DNA of 64,000 bases from Syncephalastrum monosporum B8922 (GCA_000697355.1 JNEN01000724.1:54795-118794); one strand, 5' to 3'; positions 24,371 through 35,995 are shown, numbered from the stretch's first letter. A program made the numbers and translations. Notes: a model not told the origin generated them from the sequence alone.

Positions 24371-25948
24371 ATGGCCTCCAGACTCATTTCCAACATTCAC
24401 ACGACCCGCGCTAGCTTGGCCAAGCAGGTAATACAACTTCGAGACGCGCCATTGAGACATTCGACCCATTCAATGATGAAATATTGCAGTTTGTCCGCCC
24501 CATGGCGACTTCTGCCAGCCAGAGCACCCGCACCACCGTCCTGCCCAACGGCTTCACCGTCGCCACCGAGTCCAGCCCCAGCGCCGGTGCTGCTACCGTC
24601 GGTGTCTGGGTCGATGCCGGCTCCCGTCTCGAGACCGCTCAGACCCACGGTGTCGCCAACTTCCTGGAGCGTGTCGCCCTCAAGGTAATGCCATGCTTCC
24701 ACTCCATCTCACAACTCGGAACCGTGTAATGGTTGCCTGGCGGGGGTCGGTTGGCAGGCAACCGCTAAGCCGGCGGTTGTATAGATATGTATATGCTAGA
24801 TACTAAAGGTTATGCACGGCATGATTGATTAGGGCAAGACGAGCGCTCTCGAGAACCTGGGTGGCATCACCAAGGCCGGTACGACGCGCGAGCAGACGTT
24901 CTTTGCGACAAAGGTGCTCGGCAGCAACGCTGCTGCCACGGTTGAGATCCTCGGCGACCTCGTCCAGGGCTCTGTGTCCGAGTCGTCTGTGGAGCAGGCC
25001 CGCGCGGGGGTGTTGAAGCAGCAGCAGGAGGCCTCCTCGCAGCCCGATCAGATCGTGTTCGACCACCTTCACGCCACCGCCTTCCAGGGCGAGGCCCTCG
25101 GTCGCCCCGTCGAGGGCTACGCCGAGACCGTCTCGAGCCTGACCGCCAAGGACCTGACCGAATTCCAAAAGAAATACTACGCCGCCAACCGCCTGGTCCT
25201 TGTCGGCGCCGGTGACGTCGACCACGATGCTCTCGTCAAGGAGGCCGAGAAGGCCTTTGGCAGCCTCGAGCCCAACTCCTCCGCCGCCAAGGCTGACCAG
25301 CCCAGCTTCACCGGCTCTGAGATCCGCATCCGTGACGATCTCGCCTCGCACGCCCGCATTGCCCTCGCCGTCGAGAGCGCTGGCTACCTGACCCCCGAGT
25401 ACTACAACTTCTTGGTCATGCAGGCCATCATTGGCTCCTACGACAAGACCCTCCTCGGCTCCGGCAACCTGACCTCGCGTCTCTCGACCGTGGTTGACCA
25501 GAACCGCCTCGCCGACTCGTTCGTCTCGTTCAACAAGGCCTACAAGGACACCGGTCTCTTTGGTATCTACGCCATCACCCAGAACCGCGACCAGATCGAC
25601 GACTTTGTCCATTTCCTCCAGAAGGAGTGGATCCGTCTCTCCACCTCCGTCACTGCCTCCGAGGTCGAGATCGCCAAGCAGCAGGTCAAGGCCGGTCTCC
25701 TCTTGGCCCAGCAGGACTCCACCTGCGCTCTGGCCCAGAGCATCGGTTCCCAGGTCCTGGCCTCCGGCAAGCACCTCTCCGCTGCCGAGCTCGCCGACAA
25801 GATCAGCAAGATCTCCGTCAAGGATATCACCGCTACTGCCTCCAAGTACCTCTGGGACAATGAGGTCGCCGTCGTCGGTACCGGCCCCATCGAGTGCTTG
25901 ACTGACTACAACCGTGTCCGCGGTAACATGTCCTACAACCGCTTCTAA
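24371..25948 (+). CDS. QCR1: Cytochrome bc1 complex core protein 1 (mitochondrial)
   Basis: Three exons (24371-24427, 24490-24684, 24833-25948) give 455 aa, close to yeast Cor1 (457). The first 25 residues are Arg/Ser-rich without acidic residues (MASRLISNIHTTRASLAKQ), a mitochondrial presequence. The body is an M16 (pitrilysin) fold: TVLPNGFTVATESS, VGVWVDAGSRLE, and later VLVGAGDVDHDALV and TLLGSGNLTSRLS. The zinc-binding HxxEH motif is degenerate: residues 76-80 read NFLER. This argues for a structural core subunit of complex III and against an active beta-type mitochondrial processing peptidase. Codon use is strongly biased to C-ending codons, as in highly expressed genes. Confidence 0.85.
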
Positions 25949-26327
25949 ACTATTCGGGTGTCCACCAAAAAAACATTAAAGCATTTCTCAAAAAAAAACA
26001 AGAGTGCACTTTCTTCGTATCATCCCTCTTAAGATTCGTGTGTAATAAACCAAACATATAGAACCCAATCAACCAAAAAATGTGCATGTATTTGGTGTGA
26101 ACAACGCGCATCCTAATTGAGCACGTGCATTTCATGCAAAATGGCATTGTCGTTACGAACTGCTTGGTATAATGTTATTGTTATGTGTAAGTCTTTTTAT
26201 ATACAACGAACAATGATGATAATAGCCAATTTGAATGCTTAAACTAAACTAATGAGGGAGGGAAAAGATAACTATATGATAAGATGACTTGTGGGGGGTT
26301 ATTGACAGAAGAAGGGGATATGTGAAT
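25949..26327. other. Convergent 3' region of QCR1 and pirin
   Basis: AT-rich spacer with AATAAA-like signals (for example near 26043) between genes that point towards each other. No gene was seen. Confidence 0.4.
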
Positions 26328-27212
26328 TTAAGCCCAGCGATCGCGGATAGAGGAAGTCCATTCAGGAGCACCCTCGAAACCATTGACACCGCGTGAGTAG
26401 TCGTGGAAGGCCTTGTAGATTTCCTGCTGGGTATTCATGACAAAAGGACCGTGCTGGACGATGGGCTCCTTGATGGGCTGACCAGCAATGATCACAAAGT
26501 GACAGTCGTCCGAGAGCGACTCGACAGGAATGTAAGTACCGCCGTTGTCGTCGAGGACGAGCGTGTGATGCGCATCCGACTTGTGCTTGTCACCGCCAAA
26601 GAGAGCCGTGCCCGCGATGGTGTAGATAAAACCAGCAAAGTTCTTGGGAATCACCTGCTCCATCGTCTTGCCCTTCTTGAGCTTGACGTCGATGAACATG
26701 GTCGGCGTGCGGGTCATAACCGGGCTCTTGACGCCGTAGGATTCACCGGCAATGACTTTCAAATCGATGCCTTCTTCAGGCGAGACATGCTTGACCTGGG
26801 CGGCGGGGTACTCTTGGTAGTTGGGCTCGGCCATCTTGTCCTTGGCAGAGAGGTTGACCCAGAGCTGGAGGCCGTGGGCGCGGCTGTTGCTCGCGGGGAT
26901 CTCGGCGTGGACAATGCCGCGTGCGGCAGACATCCACTGCAAGTCGCCGGGGCCGATATTGCCCTTGTGGCCCTTGAAGTCCTCGTGGAGGAACTCGCCC
27001 TCGAGCATGTAAGTGACCGTCTCGAAACCACGGTGCGGATGGTCGGGGAAGCCGCCGGGCGCGTGGACATCGAATTCGTCGAGCATAAGGAAAGGGTCGA
27101 GGTTGCGCAGCTGGTGCGTGCCAATGCTTCGGTAGACGCGGGCGTTCATACCGTCCATTTGCTCGCGGGACAGGACCGCCTTGATAATCTTGCGTGCAGT
27201 GCGAGAAGCCAT
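26328..27212 (-). CDS. Pirin family protein
   Basis: A single exon of 294 aa. The start MASRTARK at 27212 is chosen over an upstream in-frame Met (27284) because the upstream extension is low complexity and the TATA box at 27294-27304 would lie too close to it. The pirin cupin core is clear: RNLDPFLMLDEFDVHAPGG, DHPHRGFETVTYMLEG, GDLQWMSAARGIVHAE. The metal ligands expected in pirins are present as His58, His60, His102 and Glu104. The C-terminal cupin half carries PIKEPIVQHGPFVMNT, also typical. Pirins are iron-binding proteins of nucleus or cytosol; some have quercetinase activity and others act as redox-sensitive transcription cofactors. The role here is not known. Confidence 0.92.
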   Translation of the reverse strand: MASRTARKIIKAVLSREQMDGMNARVYRSIGTHQLRNLDPFLMLDEFDVHAPGGFPDHPHRGFETVTYMLEGEFLHEDFKGHKGNIGPGDLQWMSAARGIVHAEIPASNSRAHGLQLWVNLSAKDKMAEPNYQEYPAAQVKHVSPEEGIDLKVIAGESYGVKSPVMTRTPTMFIDVKLKKGKTMEQVIPKNFAGFIYTIAGTALFGGDKHKSDAHHTLVLDDNGGTYIPVESLSDDCHFVIIAGQPIKEPIVQHGPFVMNTQQEIYKAFHDYSRGVNGFEGAPEWTSSIRDRWA

Positions 27213-27687
27213 AAGAATAGAGAGTGAGGAGTAGATCGAATAAGGTGTGAAAAAAAAAGTTTTCTGATGTGCAAGGGAAATCAAGCTCTCGTCCTTTTAT
27301 ATATTTCAAAGTCCTCACTTTTTCTGACAAACAGCTTACACATTTTTACAAAAGTTTCTCGGGTAAATGATTTTCTCCGCGCATCTCCTTTTTCCTTTTT
27401 CTGTGAATCAGTTTATGGAAGTGTGACCTGCTTCTTTCTTACAATATTTGTGAGCTCTGACAAACGTCTTGATGGATTTCCTTGTTCGACAATAATTTGT
27501 CATCATGCTCTTCGTAAGCTTGCTACGTTTGTAGTCCATACTCTCTGAGACGACACTGTTCTGTAGGGATGATTCATGCTCCATATCGAATGGCAACGAA
27601 ATATCATTGGATGTCCGCACACAGACAGCCTTATATGTCGTACTATCTTTCTTTCGCCTCCCTTTGCTATAGCCGTCCTTTACAAGA
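27213..27687. other. Divergent promoter region
   Basis: Spacer between the pirin gene (-) and the hypothetical gene (+). It holds the pirin TATA box and otherwise AT-rich sequence without supported genes. Confidence 0.4.
27294..27304 (-). promoter_or_regulatory. TATA box of the pirin gene
   Basis: TATATAAAAGG on the minus strand, 82-92 bases before the pirin ATG at 27212, is a near-perfect TATA box at a usual distance. Confidence 0.65.
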
Positions 27688-28507
27688 ATGGCCTATCATA
27701 AAGCCACACAAACAGATCAATCCGGTTATACCCGGACGGTAGACATGGAGATGAAAACCTCACCGAACGTACGAGAGAAGGAAGCCTTCGTCGCTGAAAT
27801 AGGTGTCTGTCCTCTTCGTCACATCTGTGTTACCTGCAGCCTCTGCATCAACTATACCACCCACTCACAAGACGCTCAAGTTCTCAACGCCCTGGATGTC
27901 CTCCTTCACGAAGGCGGCTTTGACCTACACGTGTCCAGCTTGCCATACAGCGCATCCATACATCAGTGGATGCACCCCATATTGGACAACGTATGTAGGC
28001 AACAACATTACATGCAATAGCAGCCAAGAAGTCGCCTCATATATTCCATTGTTGCCAGCTGATGGCCCAAAACGGTTTTCGCATGCAGGCACTGATCGAC
28101 GGCACTTGTAAGCTGTGTATGCCTACGGACACATCATACATACTCTCTCGCTCTCTCTATCTCTCTGACTGTGAACCGGCTGACAACGTCTTTTTCTTGT
28201 AGCCTCCCGCTGTACTGCTCCGCCTGAGCTACCCATTATCCCGCCGCTGACCCAGTTACTTCAGCATAAACTGCCGCACGGGCAACTAATACACGTCTAT
28301 TTGCATCTGCGCTGGATCCCCCAAGTTAGATGCACTGCGAAGCTCATGGGCCAGCTTGACATACCCGGACAGGCCATGAAGAGCTGCGTCAAGAGAGCGT
28401 TCAGTGTGACACTTTTCACGCGACTTGCCATCCGCTATCCCCTATGTTTCAAGTCTAGATATCTTGAGGTTACAGTGCTATCAGACGATACGGTTGATGT
28501 TTGTTGA
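27688..28507 (+). CDS. Hypothetical protein, three exons
   Basis: Exons 27688-27990, 28059-28107 and 28203-28507 join in frame to 218 aa, with good GT-AG signals at both introns. The N-terminus is polar; the middle reads GVCPLRHICVTCSLCINY (four Cys) and later HVYLHLRWIPQVRC. No family was recognised. An open frame continues on the same strand to 28730 (EFKDIVGDIPSIAKSLTSII), preceded by a TTTACAG acceptor at 28523. If a further intron removes the stop at 28505, the protein would be longer, but no convincing donor was seen. Confidence concerns the existence of the gene, not its C-terminus. Confidence 0.45.
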
Positions 28508-29126
28508 CCTCAGATCTTTACAGGAGTTCAAGGACATTGTCGGTGATATCCCCTCCATAGCAAAAAGCTTGACTAGTATCATAAAACGTGTGGAGTACCA
28601 TCCCCAGCTTACAACACATCTCGAGGTAGCATGGAGAGAAAAAGCAGATCAAAGTAAAGTAATAATAACAGTTGCTTCAACGTTAGACGCTGGGCCAAAA
28701 CATGCGCTCTGCCCGACTCCTTCAATGTGAGGATGATAATGAAAAAAGCAAGACCAGCGATGTATTGACCGCTGCAGTATATCTTGCTTTATCGTCCGAG
28801 ATGCGCACCCTGTGAAGGTCATATTAAGATCACATAACAGTAATAATAGCTAGACATATTTGTTAGTAGACGGTTTATTCGTTATATTTTTCACTGTGTA
28901 TGTCACAACGTCAATAAATGTACCTTCGGATATAGTTCCTTCTGCTTTTGAGCAGCAGGAGTCAAATTAGAACAAAAGGATTTGCAAAAGAAAAAAGAAA
29001 AGACGTGCACTCAAGTGTATTCCTCGTGCCTTCTATGTACGCCGCATATTATGTGATCTTTCTATAGCGAGCAGACGAGGGTAAGTAAGCCATGAGCTCC
29101 CAATGTACAAAGAGATGGTATCGTCA
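28508..29126. other. Convergent 3' region with a possible extra exon
   Basis: The left part (to 28730) may be a last exon of the preceding gene. The rest is AT-rich with AATAAA-like signals near 28912. No other gene was seen. Confidence 0.3.
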
Positions 29127-30055
29127 TCAGATCTTGCTCTCCCGAGCTTGGTTCGGAAGTTGCTGCTGGAGAAACTCGGCAATATCTGCAAGCTCCTTGG
29201 GGCTGGCCGCATGATCGAGACCGGGGTACAGCTTGTAAGTGGTGCTATATCCGATCTTGTTCATGTACTTGGCCGTTGCTTGGCCATAACGGTGCTTGAC
29301 AACGGGGTCTTCGTCACCGTGACAAACCAAGAAAGGGGTGGAACCCTTGTTGGCATCCGAAAGCACCTATACACACACCATATGAGACACGATGGCTCCA
29401 TCATTCGAAAAGCGAACTACTTGCGTCGTGGAGGCGCTTGCCGATGCCTAACCAACCGCTGCAGCCGATGACACCCGCAAGCTTGTGCTTCGTCGTAAGG
29501 CCTGTCAAAAGGGAGATTACGCAGCCTTGATGATGGAATTGAGTGTCACATGATCCACCTTTTTTTTTCTCCTTTTTCACGCACCTTGTGAAAAACCGCC
29601 CACGACAATGCGATCTGAGCTTATGCCAGCTTCGTTCTCGGCTTTGATCAAATTATTCACTGATAAGCAGTAGAGCCCATGTCAGTCAAGGCAACTAATA
29701 AGGCCGAGTTAGTCTTACCTGTCTCTACGGAAGCAAGCATGCCACTTTCGTCCACTTTCTCAAGATGAGTGGATTTATCGTACCCAGACACATTAAACCA
29801 GGCTGGAAGGTCCATATCGCCATTGGCCGTGACGGGTCGCATCGGCCTGTCTCTCGTGATCAGTGGAAGCGTTGAATTTGACATGGTGACCTACGCATTG
29901 GGGAAGACCCATTTCACATGAGGTAGCTCAGGTGCAAGTGATTCTGCCAGGAACAGCCAACCCACGCCGGAATCACCCAGGCCATGGAGCCAAATGACAG
30001 TGGCAGTGTGATGGACTGTAGGCTCGACTACAACTGGTTTACGAGGAGCAGGCAT
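29127..30055 (-). CDS. Acyl-protein thioesterase (APT1/lysophospholipase family)
   Basis: Five exons on the minus strand (30055-29895, 29846-29719, 29659-29585, 29525-29425, 29366-29127) give 234 aa, the usual length of this family. An alpha/beta hydrolase with the APT signature: TVIWLHGLGDSGVGW, then FPNAPMRPVTANGDMDLPAW, nucleophile elbow GGFSQG (Ser120), LVCHGDEDPVV (Asp175) and YPGLDHAASP (His207) complete the triad. These enzymes remove palmitate from cytosolic faces of proteins such as Ras and G-alpha. The fourth intron appears to begin with GC (GCAAGT): only this donor keeps the frame into VLSDANKG. The last exon ends LPNQARESKI. Confidence 0.9.
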
Positions 30056-30272
30056 AGTTAGATATATTGAATGCGATGGAACGTAAAAAGGTGGCACGCC
30101 CTCAAGTTACCCCACAAAAATCGAATATGCACATGAAATCTTCCACGATCTGTATTACTGCGCACAAAGCTAACACGTCCTTACTTCCAGGGCAACCAAA
30201 ACAGCCCTGATTAATCCGGTATGTACCTTGAGATATCTGTCTTTTTACTATCGACCGCTGGCCTAATGCATG
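30056..30272. other. Spacer upstream of the thioesterase gene
   Basis: AT-rich short spacer. No signal was recognised beyond T-rich stretches. Confidence 0.3.
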
Positions 30273-30581
30273 CTACGAATTTGAGGAATTTTGGGGAAGG
30301 AATAGTTTCTTCGCATGGTGAGTGACCAAGTAGGAGAGATATTGCTGACAGAGAATTTCGTGTTACGTGATGCGTATTGCATAGTGTAAGATAGAGCAGA
30401 GGGAGCAATGCCAAGTGTTGGGTGTATTCTCACTGCACTGGTCACATACCTTCTCGATGTAGCCGCCAGACACGTATGAAAGAGGATCTCGCTCAACGCG
30501 ACAAGGACATGTCGATTGACATGAAAAATAGGAGCCACATAGCCAGCATTGTTTTTCCGTTATATAAGGGAAACCGCCCAT
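30273..30581 (-). CDS. Small Cys-rich hypothetical protein (candidate)
   Basis: Two exons (30581-30450 and 30344-30273) across a GTATGT...CAG intron of 105 nt give 67 aa. The N-terminal half has a Cys cluster (QCWLCGSYFSCQ, then CPCR), like a small zinc-binding module. The second half reads YVSGGYIEKQYLSYLVTHH. No family was recognised. Support is the reading continuity and splice signals only, so it could be a fragment of a larger or decayed gene. Confidence 0.25.
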
Positions 30582-30989
30582 GGATCAGTGAGCGATCTGT
30601 AAATGCGTAAGTCAAGAGCTCTATTTGGATCGCACTATCGTCAGAAAATACATTATATGCTTGGCTCTATTTTGTTTATAGCTTCGTAAGCGACATACAG
30701 CGGGTTGTTCAACTCATTCAATTTAAAGTAATTAATGTATATCATTAGAAAGAGTGTTATTCCGAGATAGTGCGTTTGCTGAAGTTATAATAGTACGCCA
30801 GTACAAGCATCTGTTCAGACATAGACAATGGCACGTGAACACAGTTGTTGTGGTGTAATCATCATGGGGAAAGTGATGTAGAATGATATATATTCAGAGA
30901 AAGCTTTAAAATACACGAAGAGTTACCAATGCCAGAGATATGATATCCAGAAAAGAAGGAGAAATGCGATTGTTCATCTAATAGGAAAA
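30582..30989. other. AT-rich intergenic stretch
   Basis: No supported gene. It contains the downstream flank of the bisphosphate nucleotidase gene. Confidence 0.4.
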
Positions 30990-32263
30990 TTACACCTTCA
31001 GAACCTGCTGCACAGCCTGCAGAACCTTGTCAAAGATGGACGTGTTGGCAGCCACGACGCCCTTGTTCTTTTCGAGAGTACGGCCGATGGAGAAGTCGAG
31101 CGGGTTACCGTGGATGTCAGTGACCTTGCCGCCAGCCTCAGTCACAAGAAGAGAGCCCGAAGCATGATCCCAGATCTTCTCGACATAGGTCTTGCTGGTA
31201 GGCAGACGAAGGTAGATGTCACCGTCACCACGGGAGATGGAGCAGTACTTGGCCTGGCTGTCCATGCGCACGGAGGGCCGGGTGATGCCGAGCAGCTTAG
31301 CGATCTCGGCAGCATCACCGTGCGAGGAGTGGCCAGCCTCGACGGACTCGCAGAAGGTGGCATCGCTCGTGGATTGAATGTCGGCAAACTTGATCGGGGT
31401 CTCGGCGGCATCCGCGAACGAGCGCTGTTTTTGAAATAATCAAGAAAAAGTAGATCAGCATCGAATCCATCTCTGGAATTAAAACCGAGAGAGTTTCGTC
31501 TTTACCTGGAAGGCGCCCTGGCCACGGACAGCAATGAAGAGGGTGCCCGTCTCGCCCTCGGGCTTGGCAGGGTCGACGGGCAAGTTGGGCGTACCCATCA
31601 CACCCAGTTGCACGACACCATCGACGATCAGAGCCAGGCACACGGCGTATTGGCCACCACGCAGGAACCCCTTGGTACCATCGATGGGATCCAGCGCCCA
31701 GTGACGGCCCTTGGCACCGCCAGCATAGTTACCACGGTCAATGGCTTGGAGGATCTATTGTCATGCATAATAAGAACCTCATCTCCCTGCCTTTGTACGT
31801 ATTCTCCTGTCCGAATCCATACCTGGTCCTCGCTCAACTGCTCGGTGGCAGACAAGACGCCGTTGGTGAGCGAGTGGACCTTCTCGCGGAGCACCTTACC
31901 CGCATCGCCGCGCAGGTCCTTGGAATCTTCCTCGCCGACAATAGGGTCATTCGGGAAAGCCTTGGCCAAGTGCGTGTTAATGATGGCCTGAGCAGAAAAG
32001 TCGGCCACTGCAAGGCCATAGCCCCAAAATGAGTACGTATAGAGAGCATCGTCTGCTTGTCAGTCCTACCAGTGACGGGCGACTTGTCGTTCTTGGTGAC
32101 GGTCTCGTTGGCGACGAGGTGCTGGAACACGGACTGGCAGACCTTGCTAGCCTGGAGGACAGCTTGGATGGCAACGGCACGTTCGGTGGCAAGGGCTGAT
32201 GGTATTCCACGACGGATTAGACACGGGCTGCTGCCACCACCTTCTCATGAACTCACCAGACAT
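30990..32263 (-). CDS. MET22: 3'(2'),5'-bisphosphate nucleotidase (HAL2/MET22 type)
   Basis: Five exons (32263-32257, 32195-32070, 32007-31823, 31754-31506, 31424-30990) give 333 aa. The first exon is only 7 nt (ATG TCT G). Translation across the first junction reads MSALATERAVAIQAVL, typical of this enzyme. Li-sensitive phosphomonoesterase motifs are present: TKNDKSPVTVADFSAQ, IVGEED (residues 67-72), ALDPIDGTKGF (metal-binding Asp128 and Asp131) and IWDHASGSLLVTEAGG. The enzyme hydrolyses 3'-phosphoadenosine 5'-phosphate from sulfate assimilation to AMP and is the target of Na+/Li+ toxicity in yeast. The order of motifs and length fit well, so the assignment is firm; the tiny first exon is the unusual part. 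Confidence 0.9.
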
Positions 32264-34452
32264 TGTAAAGTAAAGACAACGACGTCGCGGCAAGACACGC
32301 AGGGTTTTAAAGATGATATTAAAAGTCCGGGTTCGAGCGGACCCGGGATGAATTTGTCCGAGTATACGTCTCATCGCGGGGATCATCGGCCGTATCAGCT
32401 ATTCAACCATCCACACTGTACACTGTACACTGCACTTTATTTTTCTGGCTTTCTTTCGGTCTCTCTCGTAGCACTAAACCTTATATGACGTGATATGGCG
32501 CAGTCTATCTTTTAATTCTCATTTACCCATTGTTTTCTCACAATTCGACGACTTTGGCAGGCTTCTGTCATTGGTTCTATTCGCTTAACAGAGACTTATG
32601 TATAACAGAAGCCTGTCTTTATACTTATCATCAGTTACTTTCTAGAGGTGGCTATAGATGTAGATGAATAAGGGCAACATGGACTGCACGAGTTGCCCCA
32701 AGTCCCTCTGCCATCGATTGCCAAACACCCCCCCTCCACAATTGTACCTGTGTGCACGAACGCTGCAGCGTCAAGAGTACATGGTCTTGGACATCATTAA
32801 CTCGGTCGCTTCTTGTGAGCGGTAAGCAAAGTAAGGAGTGTAGGGAAAGAACCTCAGAGAAATAGAATAGCATATGAGGGATGAGGCAGTAATTATGTAA
32901 CAAAAACTTATTCTGCTTGCGCTTCAGCCTACCTAGGGTAGTCGCCGGCAGCGGACGGTGGCTCACGGTTGTTGGGTCGTCAGGGTGGCTAAGATGGGAA
33001 ATCTGACGGAGGAGAAGTAGGAGAAGAGGCCCATGTGTTGTACCAATGACCTTTAATCAGCCGTTTGAGCTCAGTCGGGAAGTGGTTGTTCAGTATCGTG
33101 CCAAAAGGGTAAGTGTCCCTGGGTATAAGGCCTGGCTAAAAGTTGCCGACAGTAGCTGGCAATGGAAGGGCAGACTAGATAGTGCTTGCGGTCTGGTTCT
33201 AGGTGACCGCAGCGACAGGGTTTTAAAGAATACGAAGGCAGCCAGTGCAGACGCTAGTTGATCAGGTTGGAACGGTTTCTGCAGGTTGTTGGCAAATAAA
33301 GAATCGGGTCGATGATGCGAGATTACATAGGTTTTTCATATAGTATTTTTTTGGTCAGCCGCAGCCATGCATTGTCCAGATTCTGGCGTTGAAGGACATC
33401 AAACAGCATACTGTGAATCAACGTGGTGGGCGAGAGGCTGTCTGCTCGGGTGAAGAACTTCGCCTGCAAAAATCAGGGTACGGAGCTGCATAGGCGGGAT
33501 ATCCGCCAGGCCTGCGGTACGATCGTAGGTAAGCGACTGTCGTGGGTGCCATTGAGGCCATGGGCTGCAACCTCCACGTAGGTGATCCCTGGGTAACGCT
33601 AGCGGCAGCCCCTACTATAGAAACAGTATAGACGCGACAAATGATAAATGAAAAATGAAAACTAACCATCTTTGCAGTTGATAGCATGTATGTGTGTAAA
33701 TATGATATGGACAGCATAGGACGCGAAAGTCTGAGGGAGATGAAACTCGAAATACTGGAAAGTGGTTTACAAGAAAGCGCATCAGATCCTTTTGTCTGCC
33801 GAGCTTGAAGACGATATGCGTCCCAGAATTATTTAGATGATCATAGACACCAGCGCAGAGTAAATGCTGCCACTTCTATATGTAGATGAGGAGATAGCAA
33901 ATTGCCGAGCGATAGAAAGAAGCGAGGAGCTTTCTTGGACCATCATCCACAAGCATAGTCAACCTTTCAAAGAAGGGAGGGTTGGTGTGCTATGACACGC
34001 GTATATTTACATTCTCTGTGTTTTGTATCATGGGGTGAGGTAAGTATTTCTGCTGATTAATTTAATTGGAGTGTTAAGAGTATTTTCTGTTACAAGAAGC
34101 TATGGCAGTGACAAGAAGGATGCGACTCGAGGATTCACTGAAGAAGAGGATGCCTTTTTTTAAGGATATTCCATATATGGCAGCGGAGTTGTGTGATTGG
34201 CTGATTGAGTGGGTCAAGAGCCCGAAGTGAGGCAACTGAGAATCGACCTCTTTCCCTATCTAAAGGTACGCATACATACGGTAAGATGGAAGGCCATCCA
34301 TCCATCCATCTGCCCATCCATCCCTGCTTCTGCATTCGTTACTTACCATCGCCTCTTCTCATCTATGTGCATCCATCCTCCACCTTACTCGTCCTACCGA
34401 TCCTTTTCCCCCCATTTCTACGCAACCTTTTTTCTGTGTGCATTAGGCCAAC
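32264..34452. other. Divergent intergenic region between MET22 and RPS5
   Basis: More than 2 kb without a supported gene. A minus-strand stretch at about 33640-33420 has protein-like runs in two frames and may be a remnant. CCAT repeats (about 34292-34324) and a CT-rich run precede RPS5. A probable 5'-UTR intron of RPS5 starts at GT 34266 or 34281 and ends with the AG at 34445-34446. Confidence 0.35.
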
Positions 34453-35132
34453 ATGGTTGCTTTGAATGTGCCCGCTGACGTTCTTGCCAGCGCCGATGGC
34501 TCGCCCAAGCTCTTCAACAAGTGGTCCTACGAGGATGTCGAAGTCAAGGACATTTCGCTCCAGGACTACATCCAGATCCGCCAGCACACCTACCTGCCCC
34601 ACACTGCTGGTCGTTTCGCCGCCAAGCGTTTCCGCAAGGCTCAGGTAATATAGCATACTGGGAGACGAAAGGACGATACAAAGGGTTCAGGGTATTAATG
34701 CAAGGCGAGTAGTGCCCCATTGTTGAGCGTTTGACCAACTCGCTCATGATGCACGGCCGCAACAACGGCAAGAAGCTCTTGGCCGCCCGCATTGTGCAGC
34801 ACGCGTTTGAGATCATCAACTTGTTGACGGACGCCAACCCTATCCAGGTCCTGGTCGATGCCATCATCAACACCGGCCCCCGTGAAGACTCGACCCGTAT
34901 CGGCTCTGCTGGTACCGTCCGTCGCCAGGCCGTCGATGTCTCGCCCCTCCGCCGCGTCAACCAGTCCATTGCTCTGTTGACCACCGGCACCCGTGAGGCT
35001 GCCTTCCGCAACGTCAAGACCATCGCCGAGTGCCTCGCCGATGAGCTCATCAACGCTGCCAAGGGCTCGTCCAACTCGTACGCCATCAAGAAGAAGGACG
35101 AGCTTGAGCGTGTCGCCAAGTCCAACCGCTAA
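34453..35132 (+). CDS. RPS5: 40S ribosomal protein S5 (uS7)
   Basis: Two coding exons (34453-34644 and 34713-35132) give 203 aa. The sequence is very close to eukaryotic uS7 throughout: [31 protein letters not shown] across the intron into [48 protein letters not shown], and the C-terminal [12 protein letters not shown]. It sits in the small-subunit head near the E site. Start context and a pyrimidine-rich leader with a likely 5'-UTR intron fit a ribosomal protein gene. Codon bias is strong. Confidence 0.97.
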
Positions 35133-35995
35133 ATCCAAAAAAAATTGCAAGGGCGGTTTTGGTGTTTATTTGTGTGTGTTATACTCGTTCACGGCCTCAA
35201 ATACTACCAAAACGATTGAATTATATATATTTTCTCGTTGGTCTTTTTTTTATATACTCGATGTGCGTGTGTGGGAGCAAAGAGGAAGAGGGGCAGTTTT
35301 ACATTGTACACACATTTTCTTTGTATTCTGTCTTATCCAATGAGGAGGATGTTTGTTCAACCCTTGCAAAAAGTCAATTTCTCCAACCATAGAAGCACAA
35401 ACATCCTATGGCAGCAATAGCAGCATGGAAGCGAAAAAGACATGGCAGGGCTTTCGCTACATATTCTGAATGATTAAATGCGACCCTGAGTATGAGCATG
35501 TATCCCTTTCAGCACGAGGGGTCCCTCTTCTGTCACCCTGCTCATATGATTCACCCGGCAGGCTTTCATTCCTCGTGGTGCTGATTTAAAGTCATGATTG
35601 CTGCCATGGACGACCTCTGAGGAAAAAAAGGCTAGTAAAAACCGTTTCTTTCTAACCTCATCCTGTGCAAGTATATGAGTCACTCCTCATTTGAGGAGTA
35701 ATGTGGGCTTTACAAAAGAATTTATCAAAAAAAAAAAAAAAATGGCACGGATGAAAACTATATTGAAAGTGACAGAGGGAAAAGAAAACAGAATTGACAG
35801 AAAAAAAATGCTTCTCAATACACACAGACACACAGACACACAGACAGCAAGAGAGACAAGGAAAGAGAGACAAAGAGAGGAAAACAACAGCAGGATATAT
35901 AAATATATAGACATACACCACAGAGTGTAAAAAGAAAAAAAAATTTCTTTTTTTTTTTTCCACTCGTTTTTTCGCTCTCTTCATTTTGGAGACCC
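35133..35995. other. Intergenic region
   Basis: 3' end of RPS5 and upstream region of the PHD-SET gene. It contains homopolymer A/T runs and a CACAGA repeat at about 35821-35846. No gene was supported. Confidence 0.4.

Noticed and set aside
24803..25774. Long minus-strand open frame (323 codons) opposite QCR1
   Set aside because: It is a shadow of the strongly codon-biased QCR1 exon, Gly/Leu/Val/Glu/Asp-rich and without domain signature.
24371..25948. Annotation as catalytic mitochondrial processing peptidase beta
   Set aside because: The HxxEH zinc motif is NFLER, so a peptidase role is unlikely; core protein 1 fits better.
26403..27227. Plus-strand frame of 274 codons opposite pirin
   Set aside because: Antisense shadow; the pirin frame has full motif support.
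27213..27284. Upstream Met (27284) as the pirin start
   Set aside because: The TATA box is only 10-20 bases away and the 24 added residues do not look like a pirin N-terminus.
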